A stretch of 64,000 nt of DNA from Epiperipatus broadwayi (taxonomy: Eukaryota; Onychophora; Udeonychophora; Euonychophora; Peripatidae). Both the position numbers and the translations under genes were made by a program. Below, piece by piece: positions 1-11,520 of this stretch. The stretch is from NCBI GenBank assembly GCA_028023455.1, contig JAQFVV010012441.1, forward strand, positions 6,159,544-6,223,543, given 5' to 3'. Numbering within the stretch: the first letter of the stretch is position 1; every line of letters begins with the position of its first letter. The notes under the pieces were generated by a model. That model did not search any database and had not been told where the DNA came from. It saw only the letters and a list, made by a program, of their open reading frames with translations.

Positions 1-551
1 CTTTTCAACTAATAGAATTTGAGAATGAGGAGAAAATAACAAAGGAAGAAAATAATGATTTTAAATCTCACCACACACATTCTTATGATTTCAAAAGAAA
101 GAAAAAACACTAAGGAAGTTACTTGTGAGTGCACTGAAATATCAGCCCTTTAGCTATTATATTTTTACTACATGGAAGCTCCCAGAAATAATATTATGAA
201 TATCAATATAAAAAAAATGTTAGATTATTCAAAATTATTTAAAGTAATTTAAAAGTTGTTAAAATATTATACTTTCTTATTAAAGTGATTGTTAATAATA
301 TACTGTAATATAAAATGGACAGTCATATATTTTTCTAAGTAAGTGATATAACAAAATTTATTATTTATATTTTATCTCGTGGTAAAAATTTTAAGATTAA
401 TACTTTTTTATTATTCTTAGGATAATATAAAAATGTATTAATAAAATTATATAAATAGTTTTATATAATAGTAAAAATAGAATAAAGTATGTATTAATAA
501 AATTATTTGTTGTTATTTTACTTACTGCATACATTTTAAAAATAAAATTTA
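1..551. other. AT-rich sequence, nothing recognised
   Basis: This stretch is very AT-rich with short homopolymer runs. I see no coding frame, RNA gene or clear repeat border in it. It ends at the target-site duplication of the first SINE. Confidence 0.5.
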
Positions 552-661
552 AAGATATTAGTCAAGCGTTGTTAGCCAAGAGGTCATCGCAGCTTGCAGA
601 CTGTTGTGGGTTCGCGTCCTAGCCGATGCTATGATAGATGAAAAAAAACTAGAAGATGTTA
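552..661 (+). mobile_element. tRNA-derived SINE, copy 1
   Basis: The body is about 561-648. It has a tRNA-like head with a Pol III B box (GGGTTCGCGTCC, 608-619) and a degraded A box near 575-585. It ends in GCTATGATAGATG followed by an A run. It shares head and tail with the copies at 8694-8807 and 39259-39353. A 9 bp direct repeat, AAGATATTA (552-560) and AAGATGTTA (653-661, one mismatch), flanks it as expected for LINE-mediated retroposition. The family is unusually short: tRNA-like part plus about 15 nt and an A-rich tail, with no visible separate body domain. Confidence 0.75.
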
Positions 662-1779
662 AATTATTGTTATAATATCGGTATGCGTGTATATTTGTTT
701 TATATATTTTGGGAAAATTCAAAAACATTAAATTTTACATATTCAGCAAATTATTTTAAAATATTTAATTATTTTAAAATGAGTATTTAAAATGTTTAAC
801 TAAAGTATATAAAAAAATGGAGAAATAGAATGTGTAATTTTATTTAAGATATGATTTAAAAATATATTTTATGTTTTTAATTTGTAAAATTATATTTTTT
901 ATTATTGCAAAACATATTGTAATATTTATTTTTATAAATTTTAATAAATATATTAATATCAGAACGCTGATTTGTTAGAGAAATAACTTTTATTGAGTGA
1001 ATCGGACAAATTTGACTTCTAATACAAAAGATCTTGGAAACTAATCAAAATAGAGTTGATAAAATGAGACGTGATAAATAAAAAAAAAGATAATGACGTT
1101 AGTATGACATCATCAGAAAGAATGTATTAAATTCCTGTTCTTGGATTAGACTATCATTTTGGTCTCAATAGCTAAACAACAAAATTTGTGTGTATATATA
1201 TATCATTAATTTTATTTAAAATATGAAATGAATATTATTATTAAGTTCATAAAATGTCTGCTTAAATACTTCATATCTTTTGATATTCTAAATAATAATA
1301 TTGGACAAAAAAATCATCTCATTGTGATAAATATCAAAATTAAGTGCTACAATATATATTGTCAGAATATTTTTAAAAAATTGAAAACTGCAGATGCTAT
1401 TATATAAATTAAGCAGCATTATGCACTGTAAAATGTTAATTATATAATATTTCATTATCCATAGCAATTTCTTATTGGTCAGTTTGTGTTAAACTTTGAT
1501 TGACCTTATTTATTATATTCTGAATTGTTTTTATTCATCAGTTCTTATTCCTAAAAATATTACTATAAAAATAATCATATTTTTTTAACTTTAACCTCTA
1601 AACATTAAATTAGCTTATATTCAAATTGTTCAGATACAATAAAAAATAAATTTTAACTATAAAAAATGTAAGAAAGTTGTCAAAAATTGCCTGCAGTGAA
1701 ACAGTAAAAATATTTTCCCACCGATTACACTATGTAGTCATCACTTATTTCTCTTCATTTAGAAGTACAATAACTGATT

Positions 1780-2362
1780 ATTCATTTTCATTGACTTTTC
1801 TTCTAAAATTAAATATTTATTAACAAAAATCTAATTGTAATTACATTATTAGTCAAAATATTGTGAAAAATAATTATGAATGTGCAAATAATTATGAAAA
1901 ATTAGATGGTTTCAATTCACTTTCACTGAAGGTCATTGATTTATAAACAGCGTCAAACATTATTTATTTTTCCTGATTATTATTCTTCTAAAAGTGAAAT
2001 ATTTTTGAATAAAAGCCTATATTTAAGCTTTATATTAGTCAATGTATAGTAAAAAAATTAATTATAAACGTAAATTATTTCCATATAATTTTTTATGATC
2101 AAAATATATTACGAATGAGTAAAACATTTTATTTGTGATATCTCACAATGACAGTTAGACCCTACTAATAAACAATGGTGGCTATTTGCAGCAACTGAAA
2201 TTAAATTTCTTCACTAAAATACTGCCATCTGCAGATTTTTTCAAAAAATAAAATAGAAATATGTATTAAGCTCATTTTTATGACAAAATGAGCATAAAAT
2301 GAAAAGATGGCACAAAACATAAAATTATGTGATTTTTTTGTAGTTGCCAGTGAATGGGTTAA
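1780..2362. repeat. Possible piggyBac-like remnant, right end only
   Basis: The sequence GTGAATGGG runs straight into TTAA at 2350-2362. This matches the right end of the better-supported TTAA-flanked element at 4561-5854 (CTGAATGGG then TTAA). Upstream, two related segments (about 1785-1880 and 1968-2075) share CTTCTAAAA and ATTAGTCAA blocks, which looks like an old tandem duplication of about 190 bp. I did not find a matching left end, so the element may be truncated or the match may be chance. Confidence 0.3.
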
Positions 2363-3286
2363 TCTTATAACTGAGGTTTATATTTAACACTTTCTAATTA
2401 CTTTTATTCAATGGTAAGATTATCATTTAAAATGATATTTAAATGATTAAAATCATTATTTAAAAAAAGTCATGTTCAACAAAAAAAATATTTAAAAAAA
2501 AAAAAATCATTTAATTAAGGAATTGATTAATAATAATTTATCTTAAAATGCAAATATACAAATTTTAACTTTTGTATTTAAATTTGTCTTTTCTGACTTT
2601 GGTCTTCCTGATTTTATTACTATTTTTTTATCAATAAATTCAGAGATTATCAATAAAGAATCAATTACACAATATTGATTAATAGCTTTGTTTAATAAGA
2701 AATGGATCTCATGTATATATAAATAAAAATTATAGCAAAGGGAAGAAAAATACTTTTACTTAAAATTGTTGTGTTTATTCTGGATTATATATATATACAA
2801 GTCTGTGTAAATGTGTTTTATACTATGTTTTATTAATGCAACATAAAAACAAATATACATTTGCATATTTATACAATATTTACAATGGATGTACTTTGCC
2901 TGCTACTATTTGGCAAAGTATAATCCTAGTTATAAGGTGAACTATAAATAAACAGACTGCAATTGCTCTTATAGGTTTCCTACCACTTCCCATTGTATCT
3001 TGGCTGCTTATCTCATGAGTAAGTTTGGTGTCACTTTTAGCTGTACTATCACAGCTTGCCTGATGCCAGTGTTTATTTCTAGCAGCTTCCAGTTCAAAAA
3101 CTTGGACTTGTCTTGCTGTGTCAACTGTTTAGTTCAACTGCTATTCTCTGGAGAACAGTGATTGTGCTACTCAGGTCTGTGAAAGTATTTTTATTACACT
3201 ACATGTGGGAAACATGTATTCTGACTTTCTGCTTTGTGACAGTATATATGAAGAACATGGATTCAGCCCTTTTGCTTTGTGACAGT
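2363..3286. other. AT-rich sequence, nothing recognised
   Basis: I see no supported coding frame or RNA gene. The stretch around 2980-3280 is less AT-rich and holds two copies of GCTTTGTGACAGTA about 50 bp apart (near 3231 and 3273), but I cannot assign it to a family. Confidence 0.4.
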
Positions 3287-3448
3287 AAATATATATATAT
3301 ATGTGTGTGTGTGTGCGTGCTTTGCGCACAGATAATGAAACTATTAAACATAAGTAATATTATAAAATTATCACCCAGTGCATTCAGGACAGGTTATAGC
3401 CCCATATTCATTATATGTGTGCAAAGCACACATATATATATATATTGG
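3287..3448. repeat. Short inverted-repeat (MITE-like) element
   Basis: Two arms of about 35-40 bp face each other. The left arm runs from (TA)n(TG)n through GCTTTGCGCACAGATAATGAA, and the right arm is its near-complement around 3408-3448. The spacer is about 80 bp. The ORFs seen here are low complexity and are by-products of the TA/TG runs. It could be a small DNA-transposon derivative or a microsatellite palindrome. Confidence 0.4.
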
Positions 3449-4471
3449 TTTGTGACATTATATTTCTGATCCTATCTTCAAGTTGTTTAACTATTTGTTA
3501 CCAGATCCCCACAATGGAAATATTCAGATTGAGTGAGCATCATTTCCTATTATCCAATTTTTGCAATTCATTATGTATTATCTCTCTGCATACACATAGG
3601 TTCATGTGATGAATGGTCAATATGATTTTGATAAGATGTAATCTGGACTGGTTCATTACTTAAAATTGAGGTGAAATATAACATTTCATTACACTGGCTG
3701 AAACTAGCTCTGAAGAATATAGTCATAAAGGTGCATTGGTAGGTGTTTTCTTCACTTTGTGGTTTAATCAGTCTTGGTTATTTTCTCAGCAGATCCAATA
3801 TCATTGTTCATTAATCTTTAAACTGTAGGTTCACTGCAGCTGACTTGTAACTCATGGCTAGTAGACTGTAATTCTACTTTGTTGTCTGAAGAGGCTTGAC
3901 TCATGGCTGTTGACAAGATTAGTGGTATGTAAACGGATTAATGTAACCATTTTTAACACAATGAAAATAAATTAGCTATTTACTGATATTTAAACTCTAA
4001 TAAAATTAATTGTAATCTTAGTTATTTATATTTACCATTTTAAATCCTAATTTTAAACACTTTCTTATAAATTGATATGTAATAAATCATAACTGTTATT
4101 TTTAAAATTGTTTATTTTAAAAATCAACAACTAAAAATCCTAACAAAGTTAACTAATTACTTCAGACATCGTAAAACAACTTTATATCTTAAATCTATCA
4201 TTTGAAACATCTTAAGCTCTAAATTAACTCTTCTTAAGTTTAAATATGAATTTTATGATTTCAAGTAAATATTCAAATTAAGACAGTCTTTTAAATAATT
4301 GCTAACTAATTAAACTAACTGAATTTTTTCAAGTCATACTATTGAAACATGTAATTTAATAAGTTATTATAATACTACAGATAAATTTACTTATTATAAT
4401 CTTATGTGATAAAAAATGTTATGCTTTAAACAAACATCTAACCCATGGGTTGAATATATGGTTACAATATA
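3449..4471. other. AT-rich sequence, nothing recognised
   Basis: The part 3449-3930 has a few ordinary-composition stretches without a supported frame. From 3950 onward the sequence is a degenerate TAATTAA-rich tract. No family was recognised. Confidence 0.4.
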
Positions 4472-4556
4472 TATATAATTCATATAACATTACAATACTA
4501 GCCAAAAAAAACCCCTAAACTTTACTAAAATTCTTCCACAACCATGGTTTCATCTA

Positions 4557-5858
4557 TTAACCCCATCACTTCCTTGTCCAGTTAAAAATGATCATGACTT
4601 GCTCAAATTCCATCATTTTTAATGCTACAATAAAGAATTTATGGTCATTTTAAAGCTTAAAAAAGTACCATAAGATGCTGCCCTCTCTCAAATTATTTTA
4701 CAAGTAAAAATCAATATATTTGACATTTAAACTTTAACAATGGTGGGAGGGTAGTCTTTTGTAGATGGTGATAGGATGGAAGTCATTTAAAGCTTGTCAA
4801 TAATTTTTCAGCGCTCCAACTTCTTTGTTTTGCATTTAAAAATGAAAACGAATGTTTTAGAGTGTTTTTTTTAGTATTTTTTCTACATATTATAAATTAT
4901 TTTCATAAAATATACTGAAAACATTTAAAAAAAGTAAGATTTTAGTAAAAAATTGTATACTTTTACACGAACATAAATTGAAAAAGAAACTAGCGCTAAC
5001 AATTTTCACACATGTCACAGTCTTCATTGCCCCAAGTTTTTTATTTCATTTTCAAATAAAATAATGTTTTAGAATATTTTGCTGGCATTTATTTACATAT
5101 TATAATGTATTTTGGTAAAATATACTGAAAATTTAAATTATTTTAGGAAAATAGTAAGATTTTAGTAAAAATTATTTATTTTCATACAAACATAATTGAG
5201 AAAGAAAATCATTGATGTAAGCAATATATTTAAATAGGTTACTAACATTATTTTTAAATTTACCACTATAAAATATTTTTATAATTATTTACATAAATTT
5301 ATTTTTACATTCGAATATCAGCCTTTCAAGCTAATTGTGCAAACGCTTTGCGAGTGTTAATAATAAATGAATACTTTCTCACCAATACAAGATATAGTAT
5401 TTATGCAGGAATAAAAGGAATCCTCTTATCCCTACAACTCAAATATTTATATATGAGCAAATCTGAAGTACTGGCAAAGAAAGCGTGATGATAGAACAGT
5501 CACTTTAAATTACTCTATACGATGTCTGAATGAATGACGTCAATGAAAGTATTCATTTATTATTAACACTCGCAAAGTGTTTGCACAATTAGCTTGAAAG
5601 GCTGATATTCGAATGTAAATACAATTGTATACAGACGCTATATAAAATAAATGCTTATTTATAAATTTATTTTTGAAAAAACTTTCGTTCACTTTCATAT
5701 TCTGACAAATTATTAATTTGCTTTTTACAAATTAAACTAAAATGAATATAATATTAAAAGATGAATATATATTTTACTGCTGATTCTCTAATTGACCAAT
5801 CAAAAGTTTACTTTTATCTCACTTGGCCAATAAAATAAATTGTAACTGAATGGGTTAA
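4557..5858. mobile_element. Non-autonomous piggyBac-like element with TTAA target sites
   Basis: The element (4561-5854) starts CCCCATCACTTCC and ends ACTGAATGGG. It lies between two TTAA copies (4557-4560 and 5855-5858). Deleting it and one TTAA rejoins the broken arm of the surrounding foldback, which acts as an empty-site control. Terminal CCC/GGG with TTAA is the piggyBac signature. There is no transposase frame. Internally, about 4835-4995 and 5042-5215 are diverged direct copies of one segment sharing TAAAATATACTGAAAA and AGTAAGATTTTAGTAAAAA. A second inverted-repeat element sits inside it at 5307-5660. Confidence 0.7.
5293..5674 (+). mobile_element. Inverted-repeat element with 14 bp target duplication, copy 1
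   Basis: The body (5307-5660) has near-perfect 70 bp inverted arms: 5308-5377 begins CATTCGAATATCAGCC and 5547-5617 is its complement. After the right arm comes an asymmetric tail running through CTATATAAAATAAATGC to CTTATTT. Direct repeats of ATAAATTTATTTTT flank it (5293-5306 and 5661-5674). A copy with the same two ends lies at 60480-60964 on the other strand. The asymmetric tail and long, variable-length flanking repeats do not fit a simple cut-and-paste MITE. Confidence 0.65.
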
Positions 5859-6652
5859 CAAACAGTCATTTTCAAGTAAAATTCAATTAAACATATCGTC
5901 TATATATACCAAACAAAATATCCTTCCCATCATTTACATGAAAGGATGTCTTCATGAAATTGATGGCCTCAGATTCAAAATATTTTATCACCAAAGTTTC
6001 TTTTATTCATCTTTCCAATTCATTTTTTTTATAAAAGACAACTTCTGCATTGACAAATATATTATTAAGTGTATTCATTTTATGAATATACAAAACTGAT
6101 GTTTGATGTCTATTTTTAACACCAATCTTATGAACTTTAGCTCTTTTGCTAAGACTTAATTACTTTGACCTATATAAATTTGATGACAACCACAAGAAAT
6201 AATAAACTACTCATAAAATTTATATGGGTCAGAGTAAATTAAATCTTAATGAAAGAATTAATGTGCATAAGAGTAGCAAAAAAATATAACTTAGCTCTAT
6301 ATATTCATCAACTGAATACAGGTCATAAAATATTATTTAACAATGCAGAGGTTATCTTTTATGAAAAGTGAATTGCAAATATGAGTAAAGGAAACTGTGG
6401 TGATAAAATATTTTGAATCTGAAGTCATCAATTTCATGAAGACATCCTTTGATGTTAAAGAAAGTTGGATTTGGCAAGTATGATGGGAAGCTATATTGTT
6501 TGATATATATGTAGAGTGAGTGAGAGAGTTAGTATGTTTAGTTGAATTTTATTTGAAAAGGTTTACTTGTAAATAGATGAATCCAAGGTTGTGGAAGAAT
6601 TTTAATAAAGTTAAGTTTTTTTGACTAGTATTGTAATGTTATATAAATTATA

Positions 6653-8284
6653 TTTTTTATTACTATAACAGTATTAGGCAGTATTTAATATATATAAACA
6701 GTATATCATGTTGCAATGGTAGTAATTAGTTTTATAAATTAAACTTACCTTTTTATTTTTTTTTTGCATTAAAAATCCATTTCCCTGAAGATTTACTATT
6801 TTTCCTACCTATTTTAATGTTATTAGATATCTTTTCTTTTATCAATGTCTTATATACCTACTAAAAATGAAATTAAAACTACTACCTCTTGTATTATTAA
6901 TACATTTAATAATGAATATCTTTTTATCATCTTTTATAACCCATCATAACTTTAAATTTCTGACCAAATGTTTTTTTTCTGCATTTAATGTTAGCCTGTC
7001 ATATTTTAAATTAAGTATTTTCAAAACTGCTATTTTCTGAGACCATGGCTGATCTGAATTTGAATCAGTTTTATTTTTTTTTCTTTATCTTTAGTTTAAT
7101 GTTTACTAAATATTTCACAATAAATTTGTTTTCAAAAAAAAATGTTTAAATACATTAACCTCTTCTCATCTGGTTTCCATTGTAAACTTAGTACTACGTT
7201 TAGTATTATTCAATTCTTTAAATGCATTAACAATGCATTTACTATTTCATATTACAATTATAATATCAACATATCTATGATATTCTATAACTTCCTTATT
7301 TTTTGTATACTTATCAATTATATTGATAATAAAATCCCACTAATAGAACAACCCATAATCCACCATTTTTTTAAAATCCAAAATCCTTTCCTATACTTTA
7401 AATATAAGGCATGATTTATCAATAATAATGCTTATGAAATTACACATAACCACTCTTCTAAAATTATATTACTCATTTTTATTTTAGCTATAACTATTTT
7501 TGTACTATCTTCCCTAAATATATTCAGATACAATTTTACTATATAAAATTAAATAATCATTCCATTTTTATTTTATTTTACATAATTTATTGCAGTGGCA
7601 ATCTTTTTTATACATTATATCACTTAAATCTTTAAAAATATAATTATTTAAATATAATATATCTTTACTGGGATGGTTAACTTTTCCAAATATACATGGA
7701 TGTTCAAAAATGATATGATATAAATAAGTAATTAATGAAACAGAATAAGTGTTTCCAATGTAAAAAGAAGGTAATCATGCTATGAATTCATATTCTGTAA
7801 ATCTGTAGTTTATACTCTAAACTGTCATTTCTACATAAACCAGAAATGTACATATATGATAAAGCCTTTGCAAATACACTAATAGATCAATTTCCATGAC
7901 TACAAACTGGGATTGGAATTCATGTTAAGTATAACTTGAAAGTGATTTTTATTATTAATATTAAATCTATATGCAACTGTTTGGAGTTCATTATATTTCT
8001 CCTTCATGAGCGCACATAATTATCATGTAATATTTGACAGTTATGACTTTATGTAATGTATATCTATTCAAATTCTCTGGTTTTAATTGAAATCTATAAT
8101 AAATTGCTGCGTTCCTCTAACAATTTTTCATAATAACAGCCTGAATCTTTATTTTTATTTATTTTCATTGTTTAGCTTCTATATCCTTGATTTCTTATAT
8201 TAATCTTTTTGATGTATTACAAAATGTGTATTTTCAGAACTCACATAAATTTAAACAAACTTTTTAACAATACAAAGGCAAAAA
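6653..8284. other. AT-rich sequence, nothing recognised
   Basis: The whole stretch is AT-rich with many T runs. The 90-codon frame at 7142-7414 is low complexity (I, F, N, Y rich) and unsupported. No repeat family was identified. Confidence 0.4.
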
Positions 8285-8640
8285 AATTAATACTTGATTA
8301 GCTCAATATGGTCTATGCTGTAAAATGCAGCCAAAAAGACTATCCTTATGTTTATTATGGGGAAACCAGGACAAAACGTACAACCAGAATGATTCACCAC
8401 TTATTAAGGTATAAGAAATCTAAAATTAAGCCTGAAGCATGTAATTCATCGATCTTTCTTAGTCATCAGAGAGAACATGACCATGGCTGTGATCTGAATG
8501 TTGACAGAGTTGTTTTGCGAAGAGAGAAATGACCGCAAACGTAAAATAAAACAGGCGTGGTTCATTACACAAAATGAATATATAATGAACCAAAAAAGTA
8601 ATAGTATTCAAATCATCAAAATATAATGTTCTCGGCAGAC
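8285..8640 (+). pseudogene. Penelope-like element GIY-YIG endonuclease, 5'-truncated and frameshifted
   Basis: The frame from 8308 reads VYAVKC, then YVYYGET, R and H residues in GIY-YIG order. It continues with KIKPEACNSS and HQREHDHGCDLNVD, the cysteine/histidine-rich linker typical of Penelope-like endonucleases. The frame breaks at about 8510. In the +1 frame the protein continues EERNDRKRKIKQAWFITQNE and then YIMNQKS, stopping near 8623. This is the C-terminal domain of a PLE retrotransposon protein, which nicks target DNA. The reverse transcriptase part is missing. Related fragments lie at 41225-41690, 42870-43165 and 51655-51880. A host GIY-YIG gene is unlikely given the repetition and the frameshift. 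Confidence 0.85.
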
Positions 8641-8960
8641 GTGAAAAGATCGAAAATATACTTCATACAATAAATATTGTTAATACCTTATATATATATA
8701 TATTTTTAAAAGTGTCATAGCATCGGCCGGGACGCGAACCCGCAACCCGGGCAACTGCCTGCAAGTGCAAGGCAGTCGCGCTGACCTCTCGACCACCAAT
8801 GCAAGACTTAATACCTTATATTTAAACTCTGTATGAATATTATTTTACATTAATATATATACAAATTATTCTACAATAATAAAGCGTGATAAACAGAGTT
8901 ATTCGTGTAAAATAATTTTCATTATCTGACAGAGTTTTTGTACTATTTATTAATATATAT
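8641..8960 (+). repeat. Penelope-like element 3' tail, split by a SINE
   Basis: Sequence after the endonuclease (TTCTCGGCAGACGTGAAAAG onward) resumes after the SINE with TTATATTTAAACTCTGTATG and ends in TTATTAATATATATATA near 8960. The plus-strand copy after 41530 shows the same order (CTCAGCAGACTG, then TTATATTTAAATTCTGTAT, then TATTAAATATATATA). This supports a shared 3' untranslated region ending in a (TA)n run. Confidence 0.6.
8680..8821 (-). mobile_element. tRNA-derived SINE, copy 2, with perfect 14 bp target duplication
   Basis: The body (8694-8807) lies on the minus strand. Identical copies of TTAATACCTTATAT flank it (8680-8693 and 8808-8821). Read on the minus strand it keeps an almost complete tRNA fold. 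GCATTGG pairs with CCGATGC as a 7 bp acceptor stem. TGGTCGAGAGG fits the A box and GGTTCGCGTCC the B box. A long variable region suggests a Leu/Ser-type (class II) parent. The tail after the tRNA part is only ATGACAC plus an A/T run. It is inserted in the tail of a Penelope-like element, so it is younger than that copy. Confidence 0.9.
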
Positions 8961-10299
8961 ATATACGCGTATTTAGCAGACTCTATATAAAATAATAATG
9001 ACCGCTCTTGATAGTATTGTTGATACGTGCATACATTTCAGGTCACGCGGTAGAAAGTAATCCTAAACAATTGTTATGGAAAAATTTAATAAATTTACAG
9101 ATTACCATTTAACTAATCACCAGAAGCCAATATCGACTGCACTGTTTCTATATATTCATAACTCATTAACATTTAGCATTAGCATATTTTGTTTTAATGA
9201 AGTTATATATATATTGTCTATATTAATAGTGTAGCCCATTATCTAATGACTTAAATATTTATTATACAAGCATATCAATTATAAGCAATCTTTTCCAACA
9301 TCGTGCAAGTCATTATATTTAATACAATAGACTTGAAAATGTCAATCTCTAAATGTAATTGAATTGCCCACATGCCTGGAAGAGTTGGAAAATTGCAACG
9401 CATTGGCGCGTGTCTCAGCCATCAGACGATCTCTTCGCAATGAAACTGGGCAACTTTCAATAATTTAGTAACGTATTGTTTCTTGCTCTGCATTTAAATA
9501 CGAACTGAATATTTAAATAAAATTGTACACAAATGACTTTCTAGAGATCCAATCTCGTAAATAAATATTTTATGTCTTTCGATTTATATACTTTTTATTC
9601 TCTTATTTTACTATAAAAAGTTCAAAATTCTTTATAATGATTAAAAAAAATAGTTTTATTGTATTGCACCAATTATTTATCAGATTTCTTAAAGTACAAA
9701 TTTACAGAAAATCTAATTTACAGAATATTGCATGCGATTATATAAAAATATTAGTATTATATATATAAAATAAAATAAATATTTTCAAATAAATAGCTCA
9801 CTGCAACGCAAAGGCCTCTCTATCAGCGTATTATAGAACAGAGAAGAACCCCCTCCCCTTCCCTCATGCTTGCCAATTAAAACTGATAAGGATTTGAACC
9901 ACTTTTGTTTTACCTCTGCGGTAATTTTATTTTATTTTACCCTGTAACCAAGAATAGGTGAATACCTATTTTCTGACTTTGGTTAGATTGATAGCAAGCC
10001 TTGACCAGGGAATAGGCAGATGTATAACTGCTTTGTCATTAAGTTCCTCATTATATATATAATAAATTATAATATATGTATATACCGTAGATAATGTGTA
10101 ATAAAATAAATTCTGTAAGAGTAAGTATTTAATTATCAACTATTACGGTAATAAATTTATTAACGTATTAGTTAGTAATTATTTACATATTTTGTACAAT
10201 TTATTATATATATATATTTGAATGTAAAAACCAAATGTGGTAAACCAAAATTCTTAATAAATATATCTTAATTACTCCTTACTAAAATTAAACACATCA
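8961..10299. other. Intergenic sequence with two higher-GC patches, unassigned
   Basis: Patches at about 9365-9465 and 9795-10030 have higher GC than their surroundings and include AACCCCCTCCCCTTCCC. They look like fragments of something older than the AT-rich background. I found no supported frame, tRNA or repeat border. Confidence 0.4.
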
Positions 10300-10935
10300 G
10301 TTAACCTGTGACAGGTCATACAACTTTACCTACTTGTTCAATGGTCTGAAATAAGTGCTTTTAAAAATTTTGTGGAATAGATTACTTACTATCATAAATG
10401 AATAGTTATCGGACACTCAGTGTGATTTTAGAAATTAAAAATGCACTGTAGACTATTGCCCGTAAATGAAAAAAAAAGAATCCTAAGCAAAAGACTGAAT
10501 TATATATTACTTTTATTCATTTGGTCAATGCATTTGATTCAGTTAATAGTGTTATGGTTTTATTTGGAATTAGTTGGTTATCCCCCAAAAGTTATTCTTA
10601 TTATAAAGCTACTATAAAAAAGATTAAGAGGAAGTGTTATTATTACAAGTGGAAAATATAAAGCACTAGAAATGAAATAGGGATCAAGATATAATACAAG
10701 TTTGATGGAGGAATTTTTAATTTGAATGATTAAAAGCATCTGGATTTATAGTATGCTAATCACTGCACTATTTTTTGCCGATATTCAACAATTAAAAATT
10801 TTGTTCTAATAATTAATGTTTATAAAAGCAAGTTCTTTGTCAGACAGTCACCTGTGCCCCGTGTGAAGTCCAACGCACATTCCAATGTAGTGCTACTAAT
10901 TTTAACAAATTGAAGGATCATTACATCATAGAAAA
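10300..10935 (+). pseudogene. LINE reverse transcriptase remnant
   Basis: Conceptual translation across several stops and frameshifts gives ordered RT motifs of a non-LTR retrotransposon. First comes ILWNRLLTIINE near 10365, which matches the finger region before the QCGFR motif. Then SDTQCDFRN near 10400-10430. Then ELYITFIHLVNAFDSVNSV at about 10497-10553, which is motif A with the catalytic Asp replaced by His. Further down, YANHCTIF near 10755 sits where the YADD box belongs. The normal role is target-primed reverse transcription; this copy is dead. The domain order and wording resemble jockey/CR1-type LINEs. Confidence 0.75.
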
Positions 10936-11029
10936 ATAACTATATAGAGCTGTTATTTTATTTATTATATAAAAATTAATACACTGTACAGGCTTACACA
11001 AACCTGCACATATATAATGTAATATATAA

Positions 11030-11400
11030 GGAATTCGAACTGAGACTTTCACACGACATTCAGCTCTCCATGCCATCTCATATTACTGACCCACCTGATC
11101 ATACACATGTTGAAATGATAAATAATCACCAATATACGTATTTCATGCTAAACCAGCAATCATCAGTTGGTCCAGATTACTATCTCCACACATATATACA
11201 ATCAGTGCTCAGCTTTATATTAAGATAGCCAATCTTTATACTTTAATGAACAGGCTTCAAACTACTCCAACCCACAACTCTTCAGCCATCCATTTCATTG
11301 AAAATCTGATGATGGATTGTTCAAAACTCTCATTAGTGCTAAGATTGCCATCCTACCCATGAAAGTAATATTAAAACATTTTAACAATGCAATATAAATG
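11030..11400 (-). repeat. Hammerhead-bearing dispersed repeat, family 1, copy 1
   Basis: This repeat recurs at 42553-42870, 47370-47965, 48780-48905 and 55740-56150, in both orientations. On the minus strand it carries a hammerhead-like core (11121-11182). Further 3' it has a Pol III B-box-like string, CAGTTCGAATTCC, near 11030-11042. Because a sister copy directly follows a Penelope endonuclease at 42870, I infer that this repeat is a Penelope-like terminal repeat or a short element derived from one. Confidence 0.65.
11121..11182 (-). ncRNA. Hammerhead ribozyme-like motif, family 1, copy 1
   Basis: On the minus strand CUGAUGA is followed by UGCU-GGUUU-AGCA (helix II) and GAAA. Then comes a tiny helix III (AUA-CG-UAU) ending in the triplet AUA, then UUGGU. 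Helix I forms from ACCAA with UUGGU and, beyond an internal bulge, UAAUC with GAUUA. This is the type I arrangement, with helix I open. The base pair closing helix II is U-U instead of the usual G-C, so activity may be weak. The copy at 47472 has different bases that still pair in helix I. Confidence 0.65.
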
Positions 11401-11520
11401 TATTAGAAAAGTTTCTTTTAGTGATGCCTGGTAAAAATTTAAAAATACAATGGCAAGATCATAAAACCAATCAATAAATTCTTCCATTTGCAAGATGAAA
11501 ATCTACAGAGTTCATTATTT

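Larger units (their letters stand above)
4472..6652. repeat. Long foldback (inverted-repeat) element, interrupted
   Basis: The left arm is 4472-4560 plus 5859 to about 6190, and the right arm is about 6210-6652. The outer parts match as reverse complements: ATAATTCATATAACATTACA and the block ending CTTCCACAACC on the left, mirrored at 6574-6652. The inner parts match too, for example GGATGTCTTCATGAAATTGA (5944 onward) against its complement near 6430-6450. Removing 4561-5858 restores a continuous left arm of about 420 bp. No coding sequence is visible, so this is a non-autonomous foldback whose superfamily I cannot name. Confidence 0.75.

Noticed and set aside
1536-1560. Minus-strand CTGATGA near 1540
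   Set aside because: No GAAA or pairing arms follow within hammerhead distance.
3113-3609. ORFs of 118 and 64 codons
   Set aside because: They cross TA/TG runs of a hairpin element, have no domain, and the Cys/Val/Ile stretches come from the dinucleotide repeats.
8308-8532. Host GIY-YIG endonuclease gene
   Set aside because: The frame is broken, lacks an N-terminal region, and three further damaged copies lie in the window; the linker motif is Penelope-like.
8712-8806. Functional tRNA gene on the minus strand
   Set aside because: The fold is good, but 14 bp target duplications, an A/T tail and two sister copies with the same non-tRNA tail show it is a SINE.
11306-11340. Another CTGATGA followed by AAAAC
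   Set aside because: No helix II, GAAA or helix I partner can be formed; the match is to the short core only.
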